Assembly: GCA_022606135.1 (NCBI GenBank) | Contig: JABYQN010000002.1 | Span: forward strand, 4,092,001 to 4,156,000 | Direction: 5' to 3' | Source of the DNA: Fomes fomentarius | Lineage: Eukaryota > Basidiomycota > Agaricomycetes > Polyporales > Polyporaceae | DNA length: 64,000 nt | In this document: positions 10,638-22,249 of the stretch, one piece after another | Position numbering within the stretch: the stretch's first letter is position 1 | Layout: each line of letters opens with the position of its first letter | Notes under the pieces: generated by a model | Told to the model about the DNA's origin: nothing | The model's database searches: none | What the model saw: the letters and a program-made list of their open reading frames with translations, nothing else | Translations under genes and position numbers: made by a program

Positions 10638-11073
10638 CTAGTTGCACGGGCAGCCCTGGTATTGGCCTTGGGTGCACGTTCCCTGGAAGCCCGCACACCC
10701 ATTGTCCTGGCAGCCACCGACATTGCCTTGACCGCCACCGCACTTCTCGCACGGGCAGCCGTTGTACGTGCCCGCGGTGCACGTTCCAATGGTGTTCGAG
10801 GGGTTGGCGAACTGGGGGGCACAACCTGATTGCCGATAATATAAAAATCAGCTCGATGTACTGAGAAAGGAGATATATGGTGCGTGGGATAACGAAGAGG
10901 AGGAGAGTTGGGTCGGTGCCAAATGAAAAGCTGAGCGAACCATTGGAGAAGCAGTCACCGATGCTGTTGTTGCAGTTGTCGTCGGTGGCACGCTTGTGGG
11001 CCAGAGGGCCAGTGGCGGCGAGAGCGGAGCCGGCAGCTGCCAGGAGGAGTACAAAGGACTGGCAGGTGCGCAT
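10638..11073 (-). CDS. small secreted cysteine-rich protein
   Basis: Two exons, 11073-10941 and 10825-10638, give 106 residues. The first 19 or so form a clear signal peptide (MRTCQSFVLLLAAAGSALA), followed by a short propeptide-like stretch ending in Lys-Arg (AHKR). The mature part is cysteine-rich, with two copies of a motif: GTCTAGTYNGCPC and GTCTQGQYQGCPC, the second at the C terminus. The join restores NGCAPQFANP and keeps frame, but the intron donor is GTTCGC, weaker than usual. It is probably extracellular and disulfide-bonded. Function is not known to me; effector-like or wall-associated roles are possible. A TATATAAG box lies about 112 bp upstream of the ATG. Confidence 0.7.
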
Positions 11074-11184
11074 TGTGATGGGTTTAGAGAGTATTCGAGT
11101 GATGAGAGTGGGTTCAGTGCAGTGAGAGGCGACGCTGCTGGTAGTAGCTCGATGTGCTGAGGCTTTAGACTGGTGAAGGAAGTT

Positions 11185-11192
11185 CTTATATA
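11185..11192 (-). promoter_or_regulatory. TATA box of the small secreted protein gene
   Basis: TATATAAG on the minus strand, about 112 bp upstream of the ATG at 11073. Position and sequence suit a core promoter. Confidence 0.5.
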
Positions 11193-12283
11193 CACTAGTT
11201 GGACGCCAGTGTGGCATATCCCCGGGCCTCAGGCCTTAAGTGTGAAGGCCTAGTAGCACGTTCCATACCCATGGGGTCAGGCAGGCTGACGGGTTGACGC
11301 GCACAGTCCGAGATACAGCGGACATCTGATCCCTTGCCGCATTCGTCCGCAGTCTATGTTCTATTTATGCGGTGGAAATAGATGGGCATACGAACGAAGG
11401 CACCAGGCTGACAGTGAGGCACTCACTTTGAGACAGAAGGTTCAAACTTATGACCGCTCCGGAACGTCCCTGGTGCAGTGGAGTACGGCGCGATTGAGCG
11501 CGGTCCACCGAGGCGGGCTATGTTGAAATTTGAAATGACAGGGCATGCAGCTGGACAAGTGAATGTACTTCCTATGAACCATGGTCCGCATCTCGGAATT
11601 CCTGAAAGGAGCTCGGTAATACCGGTTAGTATAGTACGTGTCGACATTCATATTGTTCATCCCATCGACGCACCGTGCATTCGTTTACGGGGGCATTCGA
11701 CCGGGGTGTTTGGACTAGCCATCATCCATGGTCCCGCCCTGAGACAGACATACCTTGAGAAACATCAGGCTTTGAAATACGTTGACCCCTCTAGACCAGA
11801 TTCCAGGTTGCCTGGCTCCGTACTGAGCAGCATCGGCGGCCACGACTTGCTACAACGGCTTGAGCTGCGTCTCGAAGGCATGATGCCGAAGGTGAGGTGA
11901 AAGTTTGAGTTAGTGGAAGAGGGGCGCCACCAGACGGTTTACAACTTCCAAGCGCTCACGAGCGCTGCATTATCTATATATGAGATGAACCACTGGGGGC
12001 ACGGGGGAACTTCCTTTCCTTTTGAGGGTGGCAGATTCCGGCCCGTCGAGTAAGAAGACCGGCTGTGCAGACGAAGAGATGAGTAACCGCCCGTGCGGAC
12101 ATAAACATATCCCGACCCACTTCCTACGACGTTGAGACGCCCTCGCTCAGAGACTGTCGGTATCATGCATGCACGCAGTCACACTGTCCCTCAAAGTCCG
12201 TGTACACACGTCTGCCCATATTAGAGTACACACACCTCGTACAACATTTATGCGCATCCGTCACACTTCGAACCTCCTCCAGC
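11193..12283. other. gene-free stretch
   Basis: Frames up to 140 codons occur, for example 11478-11900 plus. They open on GTG, lack recognisable domains and have no splice context. I see no supported gene. Confidence 0.4.
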
Positions 12284-14018
12284 TTACACATTCACTCTCT
12301 CTCTTCCCACACAATCCAAAGTCACGATCTCACAGCCCTCCCCGTTGAGGATATACTCTATCGCAGAATGCACGTTGCCCCCCGTCGCGAGCAACGCGCG
12401 CACGTTCTGCGACGCGTTCGTGAAGCCCATGTCCTGCAATTGCTGTTCCCGTACCATCAGCTTCCTGACATGAGCTTCTGACGATATTGCACATACCTGC
12501 AGTTGCACCTGGAACCTCTCTTCCGGCGACCTACTATCCGCAGGCGCGGGAGGAGCTCCAAATGCTCCAAGCCCGCCGAGTCCACCCAACCCGAACGGAT
12601 TCGCAGCACCGGCACCAAGACCAGCACCTGCACCCGCGCCTGGGCCTGCACCTCCTCCAAATGCAGCGAGCATCTGCTGCATCACAGCGGGATCAAACAA
12701 ACCGCCACCAAGCGGTGGTGGCTGAGGTGCCGCGCCGCCGGTAGCTCCCGCGCCAGAGTCAGCACCAGGAGTGCCCGATGCGTTCGGGTTCACGCCAGCA
12801 GCGGGAGGCGGGAAGGGGAACGCGAATGGATTGAACAGTGGATTCTGGAAGGGGTTTGCTTGCGGCGAGGTCGAGTTCGAACCTGGCGTACCAGCGGCGG
12901 GCGGGCTGCCAGGCTGCTGTTGCTGTTGCTGGCGCGCGGTTGACGGCAGTCCTGGTGCGGGGAACCCTCCTCCCGCACCTGCGCCCCCCAGTCCGCCAAA
13001 CCCTCCTAGCCCGCCCAAACCCCCTGCCGGACCCATGCCGGGCTCGCGCATCACGTTTGACATTTGGAGCATCATGCGGAGCGTGTCTGGGTTGGACATC
13101 ATCTGGCGGAAGCGTTCTGAGCGGAAGACTTCGCGAACTTGCGGGCCCATCGCGGCAAGCTGAGGGTTGGTTGCGATGATTTGGTCCAGAACGGCGGGGT
13201 TGGACATCACGCTCGACATTTGTTGGAGAAATTGCGGAGAGTTGAGCATGGACTGCATCTATTTGCACGAATCAGCGAAAGAATCTTGCGTAGAATTGTT
13301 GAAGCAGTAAAAGAAAGAGTAAGGGAGTAGCATTAGACGTATCCTGCAACTAGGCGGTCTTGACATGATGGATATTGATGGTATCTCCAGCACCCACACT
13401 ACGCCGACCCCAGCCTGCCCAATTGCTCAACGTGAAAGGGATGACTCACCATATTAGGATCATTCGGGTTGAGCCCAAGCTCCGCAAACGGGTTCAGCCC
13501 AGCCATAAGCCCAAAACCCATCGGTCCATTCAACTGTGTAAGTGGATCGTGGGGATTTTGCCCCGCCTGCATCGTAGGCAACTGTTGCGGTGTTGAACTC
13601 TGCGCGGCCGCGCCAGAGCGCGCTGCGCCCTTCACCATGTGGATGGTATGCGACGACTGGATCTTGTATGTCGATAGCGCATCTTCGTCTTTCAGTACGC
13701 GGCCTGCATTTCGCGTCCGGTGGGATCATTGAGCCATACAGCAGGAAGAGGTTTGATCAAGCAGCGTACCGGAGTAGATGAGTCGTTGCCTGTCTGCCGG
13801 AACGTCTGACTTCTCCGCTATGGCTTGCTTCAGGTCTGCGACCGTCTTGTCGGTGGCTATAGTGATCTGGAGCTTGAGTTCGCTCGGCCCTGCGATGCTA
13901 CGGGGTCAATCGTCGAACACGAGCTTCAACGGCAGTATGACAATCCACCTTTTACGTTGATGGAGATATCAGACGAGGACGAGGCCGAGGACGCATCTGG
14001 GGATGCTGAGTCGGACAT
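12284..14018 (-). CDS. DSK2: Dsk2/ubiquilin, ubiquitin shuttle to the proteasome
   Basis: Five exons (14018-13949, 13889-13770, 13703-13450, 13258-12497, 12442-12284) encode 454 residues with consistent phases. An N-terminal ubiquitin-like domain (residues about 18-95) includes ELKLQITIATDKTVADLKQA and a TIHMVKG end. The centre has STI1-like repeats (MQSMLNSPQFLQQM, MMSNPDTLRMMLQM), a Gly/Pro-rich linker, and then a C-terminal UBA domain (LQDMGFTNASQNVRALLATG, about 395-435). Known role: the UBL binds the proteasome, the UBA binds polyubiquitin, and the STI1 segments bind clients, in cytosol and nucleus. The last intron is only 54 nt and leaves an open frame if retained. Residues after NGEG may be a read-through tail, because most family members end near there. 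It is followed head-to-tail by dus1. Confidence 0.9.
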
Positions 14019-14219
14019 GGTAGCAGGAGGGAAAGCAATGTGTGAGCGTCTGCATATGACGATAGCACCGTGGCGCTAGACGCTCGTGAACCGGTGCGAG
14101 ATCTTGGTAGATTACCGTAGATGGTTCTGGATCTCTCACCAGCACTCCAGTCCAAAGGATTCAACGCAAACGATGTACTACGTCTATAACTAGTAGAGAA
14201 CGTACAGTGAGCCTTAATC

Positions 14220-16110
14220 TTACCCGACCGCTGCATCCGAAGGCGATTCGACAGCGTTCGACGCCAGCTTGGCTCTCTTCGCCTCGCCAACCACATCAGG
14301 TCTATCAGAAGCAGAGTCATTAGGCCTTGCTTCGGATATAGGTCTCTTCGAGCCGCGAGGAGGAGAGTCCTCTACTGCGCACTCTGTGCCTGACAAAAGA
14401 TGAGTCAGTCAGCTGCTAAGTTAACGACGCATGAAAGACGCAGACGTACCAACGACTTCAACACCACTCTTTTCCTTTTGCACCGGAGGCTTTGCAGCCT
14501 CAGGCTCTGCCGGAAGAGGACGAATGTATGGCTGCGCGAGCCAATGTGGTAGGACAGGTAAACCAGTCGCTTCGTTAACCGGGGAAAGCTCTGCCAGCGT
14601 CTTGCCCTTTACGGCCTCAATATCATTCTATGAAGAGAATGATCATGAGTCAAGATACTCATGTAATTACCGGAGATGATACCCACATCCAACCTCACAT
14701 CCAGCTCGCTTATGATTTCTTCATACCGATCCCACGCCGACCCACCATCTTTGTCCCTCTCAGTGCGCTCCACTCGCACTCGTCCCATCCGTTCCCGCAA
14801 GTCTGGATAGTGCGCGAGCGCTGGGCGGAGAAGCTTGAACAGATGACCCTTTACAGCGCTCGGTGTCGTTAGCGTCTTCTGCGATTTGACAATCGCCAGG
14901 TATTCGAGCGCCAGTGCGGTATTCCGAGGGTGACTCCCAGTCAGGTACTGGGAAACAGAAGATGTGGAAGGACCAGGCTCTACGAAAGACGCGCTCGACG
15001 AGAACGAGACGGGGGAGGCTCTAGGTTGGAAGATGGCGGGGTTGTAGAGGTTGCCTTCCGCGGACATGATCGCGTCTGCGCCCGTGGCTGCGAGACACTT
15101 TTCGACATCGCTGTAGAATAAAATGTTGCCGTTCGCGATCACCGGAACGGATACTGCCTCCTTGACTGCGCGGATCTTCTCCCAATCTGCGACACCCTGG
15201 TCTCGAACAGACGTTAGTCACATGCAACGGAGACATTGGAGTGGAAGTATACACACAGATCGATGGCCGCGTTGTTCCCGAGTGCGTCCATGGCATGTGA
15301 GCATCTGTGCGCCTGCACGCTCGAGCATCTTCGCATACTCGACTGTCTTCTCAACCGTGGCGAATACACGAAATTTAGCAGTCACAGGGATAGAGAGGTT
15401 CTTGTGCAAGGTGTTGACTGAAGGACCATAAGGAACAGGTCCAGACGTTGAAGAAATCTGACACGACCTACGCACTCAACTGGTAGATGAGATCCCATTC
15501 GTCTTGCAGGAAAGACCCATAGTGTCCCCTCCGCGCGATATCCTGCGGACACCCGAGGTTGATGTCGACGGCATCACAGTACGGCTCGAGCAGCTTTGCG
15601 GACGTTAGCAGGTGGTCTGGGTTGTTAGCGCAGAACTGCACAATCAGAGGTCTGTCTTCCGGCCCGCCCTCCTCTCCGTGCATGGTGTCGAAGTTCTGCT
15701 CCCGAAATGGCTTTCGTATGCCCTCCGCGTACATCTAGATGAATGGTGGGGATACAGTCTGTCAAACCTGTGTAACTTCATATGTCCGTCTTGTAGCACG
15801 CGGACTCACCTTCGCATTGATCATGGGTGTGTAGACAAGCTGCCCGACACGCATTCAAGTTCCATATCAGACACAAGCCAGCGCATGCACACACCTGCGC
15901 ACCATACCTCCTCGAAAGCTTCCTCCACGCCTGTCACCAACCCAGTACAGTTCATTCTTCATTCCTCCTGCTGGACGTAGACAGAGATGGGGGACTCACT
16001 AGCTCGCTCTGGTCCACCATCGGCGCGACAATGAACTTCGGGCTCCCCAGCACCTTCTCAAAGAACTCGTACCCTCCGAATTTCTTTTTCTCGAACGTTA
16101 CTCCAGGCAT
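14220..16110 (-). CDS. DUS1: tRNA-dihydrouridine(16/17) synthase Dus1
   Basis: Eight exons encode 484 residues: 16110-16000, 15930-15895, 15839-15810, 15734-15476, 15417-15257, 15196-14687, 14627-14450 and 14389-14220. Two early exons are only 36 and 30 nt. Family marks in order: [20 protein letters not shown] at the FMN-binding start, [19 protein letters not shown] with the catalytic Cys, [19 protein letters not shown], and VIANGNI with [12 protein letters not shown] at the flavin phosphate site. The enzyme is a flavoprotein that reduces uridines 16/17 of tRNA with NAD(P)H. A C-terminal extension of about 100 residues is low-complexity and ends in a basic patch (KRAKLAS), possibly a nuclear signal. 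An in-frame stop upstream supports the start at 16110. Confidence 0.92.
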
Positions 16111-17455
16111 GATGCTATATACAAAGGCGGGTAGGATTCGGCGCGAGACGCCCCGCTGGACGGATGCTAGTAGGGCAGCGATTTTGAAGTCTAAGTCGAG
16201 ACGGTAACTCCTCTATGTCGTGTAGAGTCCACACAGGCAATGAGTGTTGTTTTGCGGGCCAAGAGTCGGAAGTTGGACTTCGAGGAGGGAAGTAAAGACC
16301 TGAGATGACCAGACTCGGAGGACCTTGGGCGCTCTCAGACTTTTCTTTGCCCGACGCTCCCAAAATGGCAGGCGCTCTTTCTTGATTCCCTTCCACGACG
16401 TCGTGCCCGCTATGCACCAGTACCACCCCCATCCACGCGTGATAAGGTCAGTGTCGGAAATTGACCGAAGTTAGGCTTTCAGAGAAGGTATACGCTCATG
16501 TGAACGGCAAGACACAAGCGTTAATGACCACCCGGAGTCATTCCAGTGAATGGCAGCGGTGCCAGCACCACCCACTGTCGAACGAGTAGTGAGCGACCCG
16601 AGACGGTTCTGTGGTTATCCCCGGAACAATCGAACGCATACATTGCGCGCTGTACTATCAGGCACAGTGCTTGCACGAGTCATTTCTCTACGCGTACTGA
16701 ACAACGCAGTCGCCGCGTTGGTAGGCGTTGCTGCCCAGGCTCGACGAAATTTCCCGCTTGCAAGTTACTGCCGCCGTGCTCGCAAGCAACCCGAGCAACG
16801 CCGTTCCGCTTCGAGGTGGCGGCCTCGCTATGCCTTGCCTGCGCTCTCAACATGTGCCGCCGATGCCGTAGCGCACTGTGTCAAAAATAACCTCTCCGAC
16901 CGGCGTCGGCGCCGTCCTTCGACCATCGGGAGCTTCGTCAACTTTACACACTCAGTTTCGAGCCCATATGTATCCAGGTCAGTACTGGACGAACTTTAAG
17001 GTGTGGCATCTATACATCACGCTTCGTCCGCAGGCTCTAGGCGTGAGCACGATTCGCCAAATGCGATGCGTATGTCCGTCGCTTGCCCCCCTACTGAATA
17101 TGCATCAGAATCCATCAAAGAGATGTCAAATAAGACCCTTACCTCTCCCGAGATGCCATCGACATATCTGCTCATTAGGGCATCGCCCGTCGGTCCCGGC
17201 GTCATTCGAGACATTCTCTCTTCCAACTGCTACGTTGTTAGATGACTCCGTGATTGAACTCCCCCGAGTCAGTTCCTCTTCGTCCGGCACAGCAACTTCC
17301 CACTGCGTACTGGAAAGGGCCGTGCACTGCCGAGATGGGGGAACAGGAGGTTAAAAGGCTGCTGCCATAGGCTACTAGTCTCACTGCTCTGCACACCTCG
17401 AGCTCGCAGTGTCTCTTCGTTCATCCTCTTCACCTCTACCTTGAGTTGCTTAGCC
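16111..17455. other. intergenic upstream of LysM array
   Basis: The stretch holds arginine-rich open frames on the plus strand, for example an ATG frame at 16550-16999. They have no recognisable domain and look like GC-driven open frames. It probably carries the promoters of dus1 (minus) and the first LysM gene (plus). Confidence 0.4.
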
Positions 17456-18096
17456 ATGTTTGCCCGCTCTGCTCTCACCGCCGCCGTCTTCGTGTTTGTC
17501 GCCACCTCTGGCGGTGAGCGCATGCCTCTCCACCCGCTATAGACCGTCGTGGCTGACGTTCTTTTTCCATCGCAGTACACGCCCAGTTCTCAAACTGCGC
17601 TCGCAACTACACCGTCGTTGCTGGGGATACCTGCGACGGCATCTCTGTTAAGACGAGCACCTCGACGTACGCATTCACGCACGTTCGCACGTCTAGACCA
17701 CCACTGACAACCCCATCAGCTTCCAGCTGGCGGATGTGAACAAGCAAATCGACGCAGCATGCGACAATCTCGCCATTGGCGAGGTACGTGTCTCCTATGC
17801 TTACCTTGCCACGGACTACCTGCTGAATAGAACTACAATAGCCACTCTGCCTCGGACTTATCGGCCAGGACTGCCAAGTCGTCCATGTCGTCGAATCCGG
17901 GGACTCATGTGTCGCGATCGCCGATGCCGCGGGCACCACGTTCGACATTCTCCTTGCGAACAACCCCAACGTCAACAGCGAGTGCACCAACATCCGCCCT
18001 GGAGAGGTCCTGTGCACGGCGGACGACGTGATTGTTGTCAGCTCTCCCGTGACGAGCACGGCTGCCACGCTCCCTGCGTCCACCTCATCCGTTTGA
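17456..18096 (+). CDS. secreted double-LysM protein, copy 1
   Basis: Four exons (17456-17513, 17576-17666, 17720-17783, 17842-18096) give 155 residues. A signal peptide (MFARSALTAAVFVFVATSG, ending VHA) is interrupted by the first intron. Two LysM domains follow: YTVVAGDTCDGISVK through CDNLAIGEPLCLG, and VVHVVESGDSCVAIADAAGT through TNIRPGEVLCTADD. LysM domains bind chitin or related N-acetylglucosamine polymers, so the protein should act outside the cell, at its own wall or on free chitin oligomers. The domain pairs carry conserved Cys. The tail is short and Ser/Thr-rich. It is the first of three same-strand paralogs with the same intron positions, so the array arose by tandem duplication. 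Whether it acts as an effector is inference. Confidence 0.88.
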
Positions 18097-19175
18097 TCAG
18101 ATGATAATCGTTCTCCCAAGACTTTCGATCGAGTGGTAACGGGCTGTCAACTGCTAATAGTAATGTGGGGTCGGAGGACCGGGCTGGACATACTACTACG
18201 CTGTTAGTACAAGTAGAGAGTAGGACTGCTGTGCTCCGAGTTCATCTCAAAACTTGATTCTTGTATGCTCCAACTATTCTGCATGAAAATGCGCAGGCCT
18301 CCGAGTACAGGCGCATTATCATGAGCGCATCTTGAACCGTGATGTGTGACTTGCCTTTATTGTCAGATGTGACTATCCTGCCGTGACGGACACTGCGGTC
18401 TTCAACTTGTCCTTGAATCTCTTCCACTATGTGGCATGACCCCAGACTTCGTTGGTCCTGTTAGCACGTTCAAGTCGATGCGCGGACTATAGCATTTCCG
18501 CTTCTTTTCTCAAAAGGTTCTGATGCTAGAAGGCTTGCGACAATATCATTAATGCTTCATGATAAGTCCTTGTCTGGCTCAGTCCTGGCACTGCCAGCTG
18601 CAACGCATATTCAAACGCCTCCGATCAGCATCGGTTCAAGAAGCTCAACAATTACTTTGCGTTACCCAACCGTCAGGTGCGCATACCATCAGATTCATAT
18701 GCGCATGACCTTGACATATGTGATAATTCCAGCAGAGCGCAGCTGACAGATTCCCGCTGTACGCGTCTGCGGCGCGTACATCCTTCTACTGACTGCAATC
18801 ATCGTCCATCAGATGGACATGTCAAGGAGGTCACAGATGTCTTTGGAAAACGACAAGTAGAGGTACACGCGCCGGCGCGCCGCACAAATACCCGAGCCTA
18901 ACCCGAGCCTACTGGCCGTCTTCGTTGAATGGAGGACGTTGCGTGTCATGATCCAAGTGCGCCAAACCCAGGCTTCCCCCGCTCCGGGACCGGCATGAGG
19001 GTGAGTCACTTTGACTCGCTCTATCGACGCTCTGGATGCTCGTGTCCAAGGACTACGCTGTCAAGGAAGCGGGACTGCAGAGATGAAAAAGCTGCTCCCG
19101 TTCTCCATTGCTCTCCCCGGAGTTTAACCAACCTCGAGCTCGTCCTGCGTCTTTCAATTTGCTACTACCTGAGCC
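18097..19175. other. intergenic between LysM copies 1 and 2
   Basis: No supported gene. Pyrimidine-rich sequence just before 19176 fits a promoter/5'UTR of copy 2. Confidence 0.4.
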
Positions 19176-19988
19176 ATGTTCTTCCAGTCAATCTTTGTCG
19201 GCGCATTTCTGGTTGGCATTGCCACCAATCCTGGTGAGCTCGAACGTTGATTCACGATCATTGTGTATCATAGGACTGACTCATCGATTCTACGTCTAAA
19301 AAGTGCATGCACAAATCTTCTCGCCTTTTCCTACTGGAGAGTGCGCTCGCAATTACACCGTTGTTTCAGGCGACACTTGTGACGGAATCTCCGCAAAGAC
19401 AAAGACAAGTGTCTCGACGTATGTCACACTATGCCCTCGCGCGGTATCGTGGACGGACTAACCTGTGGCAATAACACTAGCTTCCAGCTCGCCGACGTCA
19501 ACAAGAATAAGATCGACCCGGCTTGTGACAACCTCTTCATCGGCGAGGTGCGCCTCACTTACCACTCGTAGCACACCCTTTTCTCCTAATTGCTTGCACC
19601 GCAGGTGTTATGTCTTGGGATCAGAGGACAAGATTGCCAGGTTGTACATGTCGTTCAATTAGGGGATACATGCGAAGCAATCGCCCAGGCCGCGGGCACG
19701 ACCCTTGACATCCTCTTCGCCAACAATCCGAACGTCGCTAGTGATTGCACTAATATCTACACGGGAGAGGTGCTGTGTACTGCCGACGAGGTGATTGTCA
19801 GCGTTCCGGATCATACGACCACCATGACGGGTTCCGATCTATTCTCGACTTCCACGGTCAAGACCGTCACTCTGTCCTCAACGATACAGCTCTCCACGAC
19901 ATCGACTGCCAGGTCTACATCGACGAGAGTTACTACCATTTTATCCTCCTCGACGTTGACTGTACTTCCCATTACCACTAGGGCTTGA
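19176..19988 (+). CDS. secreted double-LysM protein, copy 2
   Basis: Four exons (19176-19233, 19304-19418, 19481-19547, 19605-19988) give 207 residues. A signal peptide (MFFQSIFVGAFLVGIATNPG) joins VHAQ across the first intron, whose acceptor is AAAAAG rather than the usual pyrimidine-rich CAG. Two LysM domains follow (YTVVSGDTCDGISAK and VVHVVQLGDTCEAIAQAAGT through GEVLCTADE). A Ser/Thr-rich tail of about 60 residues (STVKTVTLSSTIQLSTTSTA) is longer than in copy 1 and is likely O-glycosylated. Intron phases match copies 1 and 3 exactly. There is no C-terminal hydrophobic segment, so a GPI anchor is unlikely. Confidence 0.86.
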
Positions 19989-20751
19989 CATATCGGTGGC
20001 GCCGGGATAGAGACTTCATATGCATCAGTATTCCATCCTTGTTGGTTCATCTGGTCGACACTTTGTGTGCTTATGTATAGGTTCTGTAGGCTGTGCGAAC
20101 TTCGTACAGCTTTACTACCAAATAATGACCTACCATGTTTCAGCTTCTCAGATGTCCGAGCGCCTATCCATCGTGCGAGCCATATGAACTCCCAAGTATG
20201 ACTTTTGCAACAGAACTCGCGTCTAACATTGATCTTTCGCGCCGATGTTCTGTGGTTTGTTTCAGGTACGTGATACCTACTCGGTTTACACTTTAAGAGC
20301 GAATTTGTGACTGAAGTACAATTTGAAACAGAAATCAATCCTTGGGAGACCCCCGAATCGCAAGGTTGAGATGCGTATCCAGCGCATATCTATACATCAT
20401 CAACAGAACATCCTATATCAGATCTGGAAAGCACAAGAAGGCCTCTGTCCCTTGAGGAACGCGCAAAGATGTTGGGCACGTTATACTTGCATCAGTGGGT
20501 CGCAACTTCCCATTTGCCATAAACGGTCCGGGCTCTGTAAGCCACTCCCAGGACTACCAGTCCGTGAGGCCCCAACCTTGAGTTATTGAACTCTCTTCTG
20601 ATAGTCCGTGATGTCCCCGAGTCGACGGCCGGTGATGCTTTATATACTGCTGTCCGGTTTGAACCTTTTCACTGCTCTCCCCGCATTCAGGTAGTACCAT
20701 TGTCCACTCCGCCGCATTCGTTCCATAGTCTCCGGATTTAGACTGTTATCC
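19989..20751. other. intergenic between LysM copies 2 and 3
   Basis: No supported gene. The stretch probably includes the copy 2 terminator and copy 3 promoter; no clear motif is seen. Confidence 0.4.
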
Positions 20752-21562
20752 ATGCTCTTCCGCCAGACCTTATTGGCTATCATCGCCATTCCTTCTGGTG
20801 AGCTCCATGAAACCCTTTAGCCTGTGGCACATGATCATGATGATTCATGAACCCATCCGAACATGATGCTTGACTAGTCCAAGCTCAAATCCCAGCTCAC
20901 TGTGCTCGCACCTACACTGTGGTGCCAGGGGACACCTGCGACGGCATCTCAGCCAAGGAGAGCGTGTCCAGGTAAGAGCTCACCTGCACTGCAATGCTCC
21001 GAGGAACCCCTAGCTATTGATATTGATAACACTTCGCCCCAGTTTCCAGCTTGCGAACGTGAACAAGGGTATCGACGCCGCCTGCTACAACTTGGAGATC
21101 GGCGAGGTCAGTGACTGGCGACTCCTTTACTCACCCTCCTGCGTTATCCCTTCCTCAATCCTCCTTTCCACGCTACGCCGACAGGTACTTTGTCTTGGTG
21201 TCATAGGCCAGGACTGTCAAGTCGTGCACGTCGTCGAGTCCGCGGACACTTGTGTCACGATCGCCCACGCCGCGGGCACGACGCTCGACATCCTCTTCGC
21301 AAACAACCCGAACGTCAACCGCGACTGCACCAACATCGCTCCCGGCGAGGTCTTGTGCACCGCAGACGATGTGATTGTCGGGAGCCCGCCGGTTGTCACC
21401 TCCATTTCTACCATTACGGTCACCCCGCCAGTCAGCACCTTGCCTGGATCCACCACTACCTTGCCTGGGTCCACCACTACCTTGCCCGGGTCCACCACTA
21501 CTTTGCCCGGGTCCACAACTACCACTACCATTTCTGTGACGGTGACTGTTCCGCATGGATAG
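20752..21562 (+). CDS. secreted double-LysM protein, copy 3
   Basis: Four exons (20752-20797, 20878-20971, 21043-21106, 21185-21562) give 193 residues. A signal peptide (MLFRQTLLAIIAIPSG, then VQAQ) precedes two LysM domains (YTVVPGDTCDGISAKESVS and VVHVVESADTCVTIAHAAGT through GEVLCTADD). The tail has about four copies of a 7-residue unit (LPGSTTT) encoded by a 21-bp minisatellite, and ends in a Thr/Val stretch. That tail is a likely O-glycosylated stalk. The gene shares intron positions and phases with the two upstream copies. Predicted role: chitin or chitin-oligomer binding outside the cell. Confidence 0.87.
21441..21528 (+). repeat. 21-bp coding minisatellite in LysM copy 3
   Basis: About four tandem copies of a 21-bp unit (core CCACCACTACCTTGCC with minor changes) encode LPGSTTT repeats. 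Copy number can be expected to vary between strains. Confidence 0.75.
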
Positions 21563-22249
21563 ATGGCGACAGGCCTCCATGTTTCGTCCCCGAAGTGAGA
21601 TGGAGAGTGAGGCTATAAGGGCAGAGAGGAAGTCAAAGGTTTAGGGAATTGTAACGACTACTTACCGAGTTGGACGATGTAAAACGAACATTTGGTCGTC
21701 TCCTAAACGTCTAAGTATTCTAATTGCAAACCGACAAGCAAACAAACAGGGAACAGCACAACACGGCAACGGGATAACAATGCAGTACAATGTGAGCAAA
21801 GCAACAGACAGGGCCGTAAGACGATACGTATGGAACACTAGCGAGACGAGTCTGGGTCTGTAAGGTATGCGGTATACGGGGGTACGATAGTATGTGTACA
21901 ACTGGTGCGAGTCGCAGAGAGTGGTGATGCAGGAGCCATTCGTGGTGCGTGGGACGTAGGTGTACATGGAGCATGGAAGAGTGCGATACAATAAGTGTAG
22001 ATGGAAGTATATCCAGGAGTAGCGTTGACGATGCGAGGTAGATGATATGGCGATGACGTGACTGTAGCAGTAGGTAGCGATGGAGGTAGCGCGAGGGACA
22101 GATATTGCGGATGCGTGCGAGTGATGAGGGGGATGATGCAGAAAAACGCACCATGGTCACAGAGGAGATAACGATGCAAGAAATGAAGGATATCGAGGCC
22201 GTAGATGGTATGAATAAGAGCAACGCGTGAAAGGAAGAAGGGAGGAAGG
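21563..22249. other. intergenic between convergent LysM copy 3 and the histidine kinase
   Basis: This is a 3'-3' interval. Frames here open on the minus strand but lack domain features, and I see no gene. Confidence 0.4.

Noticed and set aside
11478..11900. 140-codon plus-strand frame
   Set aside because: It opens on GTG, has no recognisable motif, and lies between the promoter of one gene and the 3' end of another. Not supported as a gene.
16550..16999. 149-codon ATG frame on the plus strand upstream of the LysM array
   Set aside because: It is arginine-rich and repeat-free, with no domain, signal peptide or splice context, and it overlaps other open frames of the same length. It looks like a GC-driven open frame.
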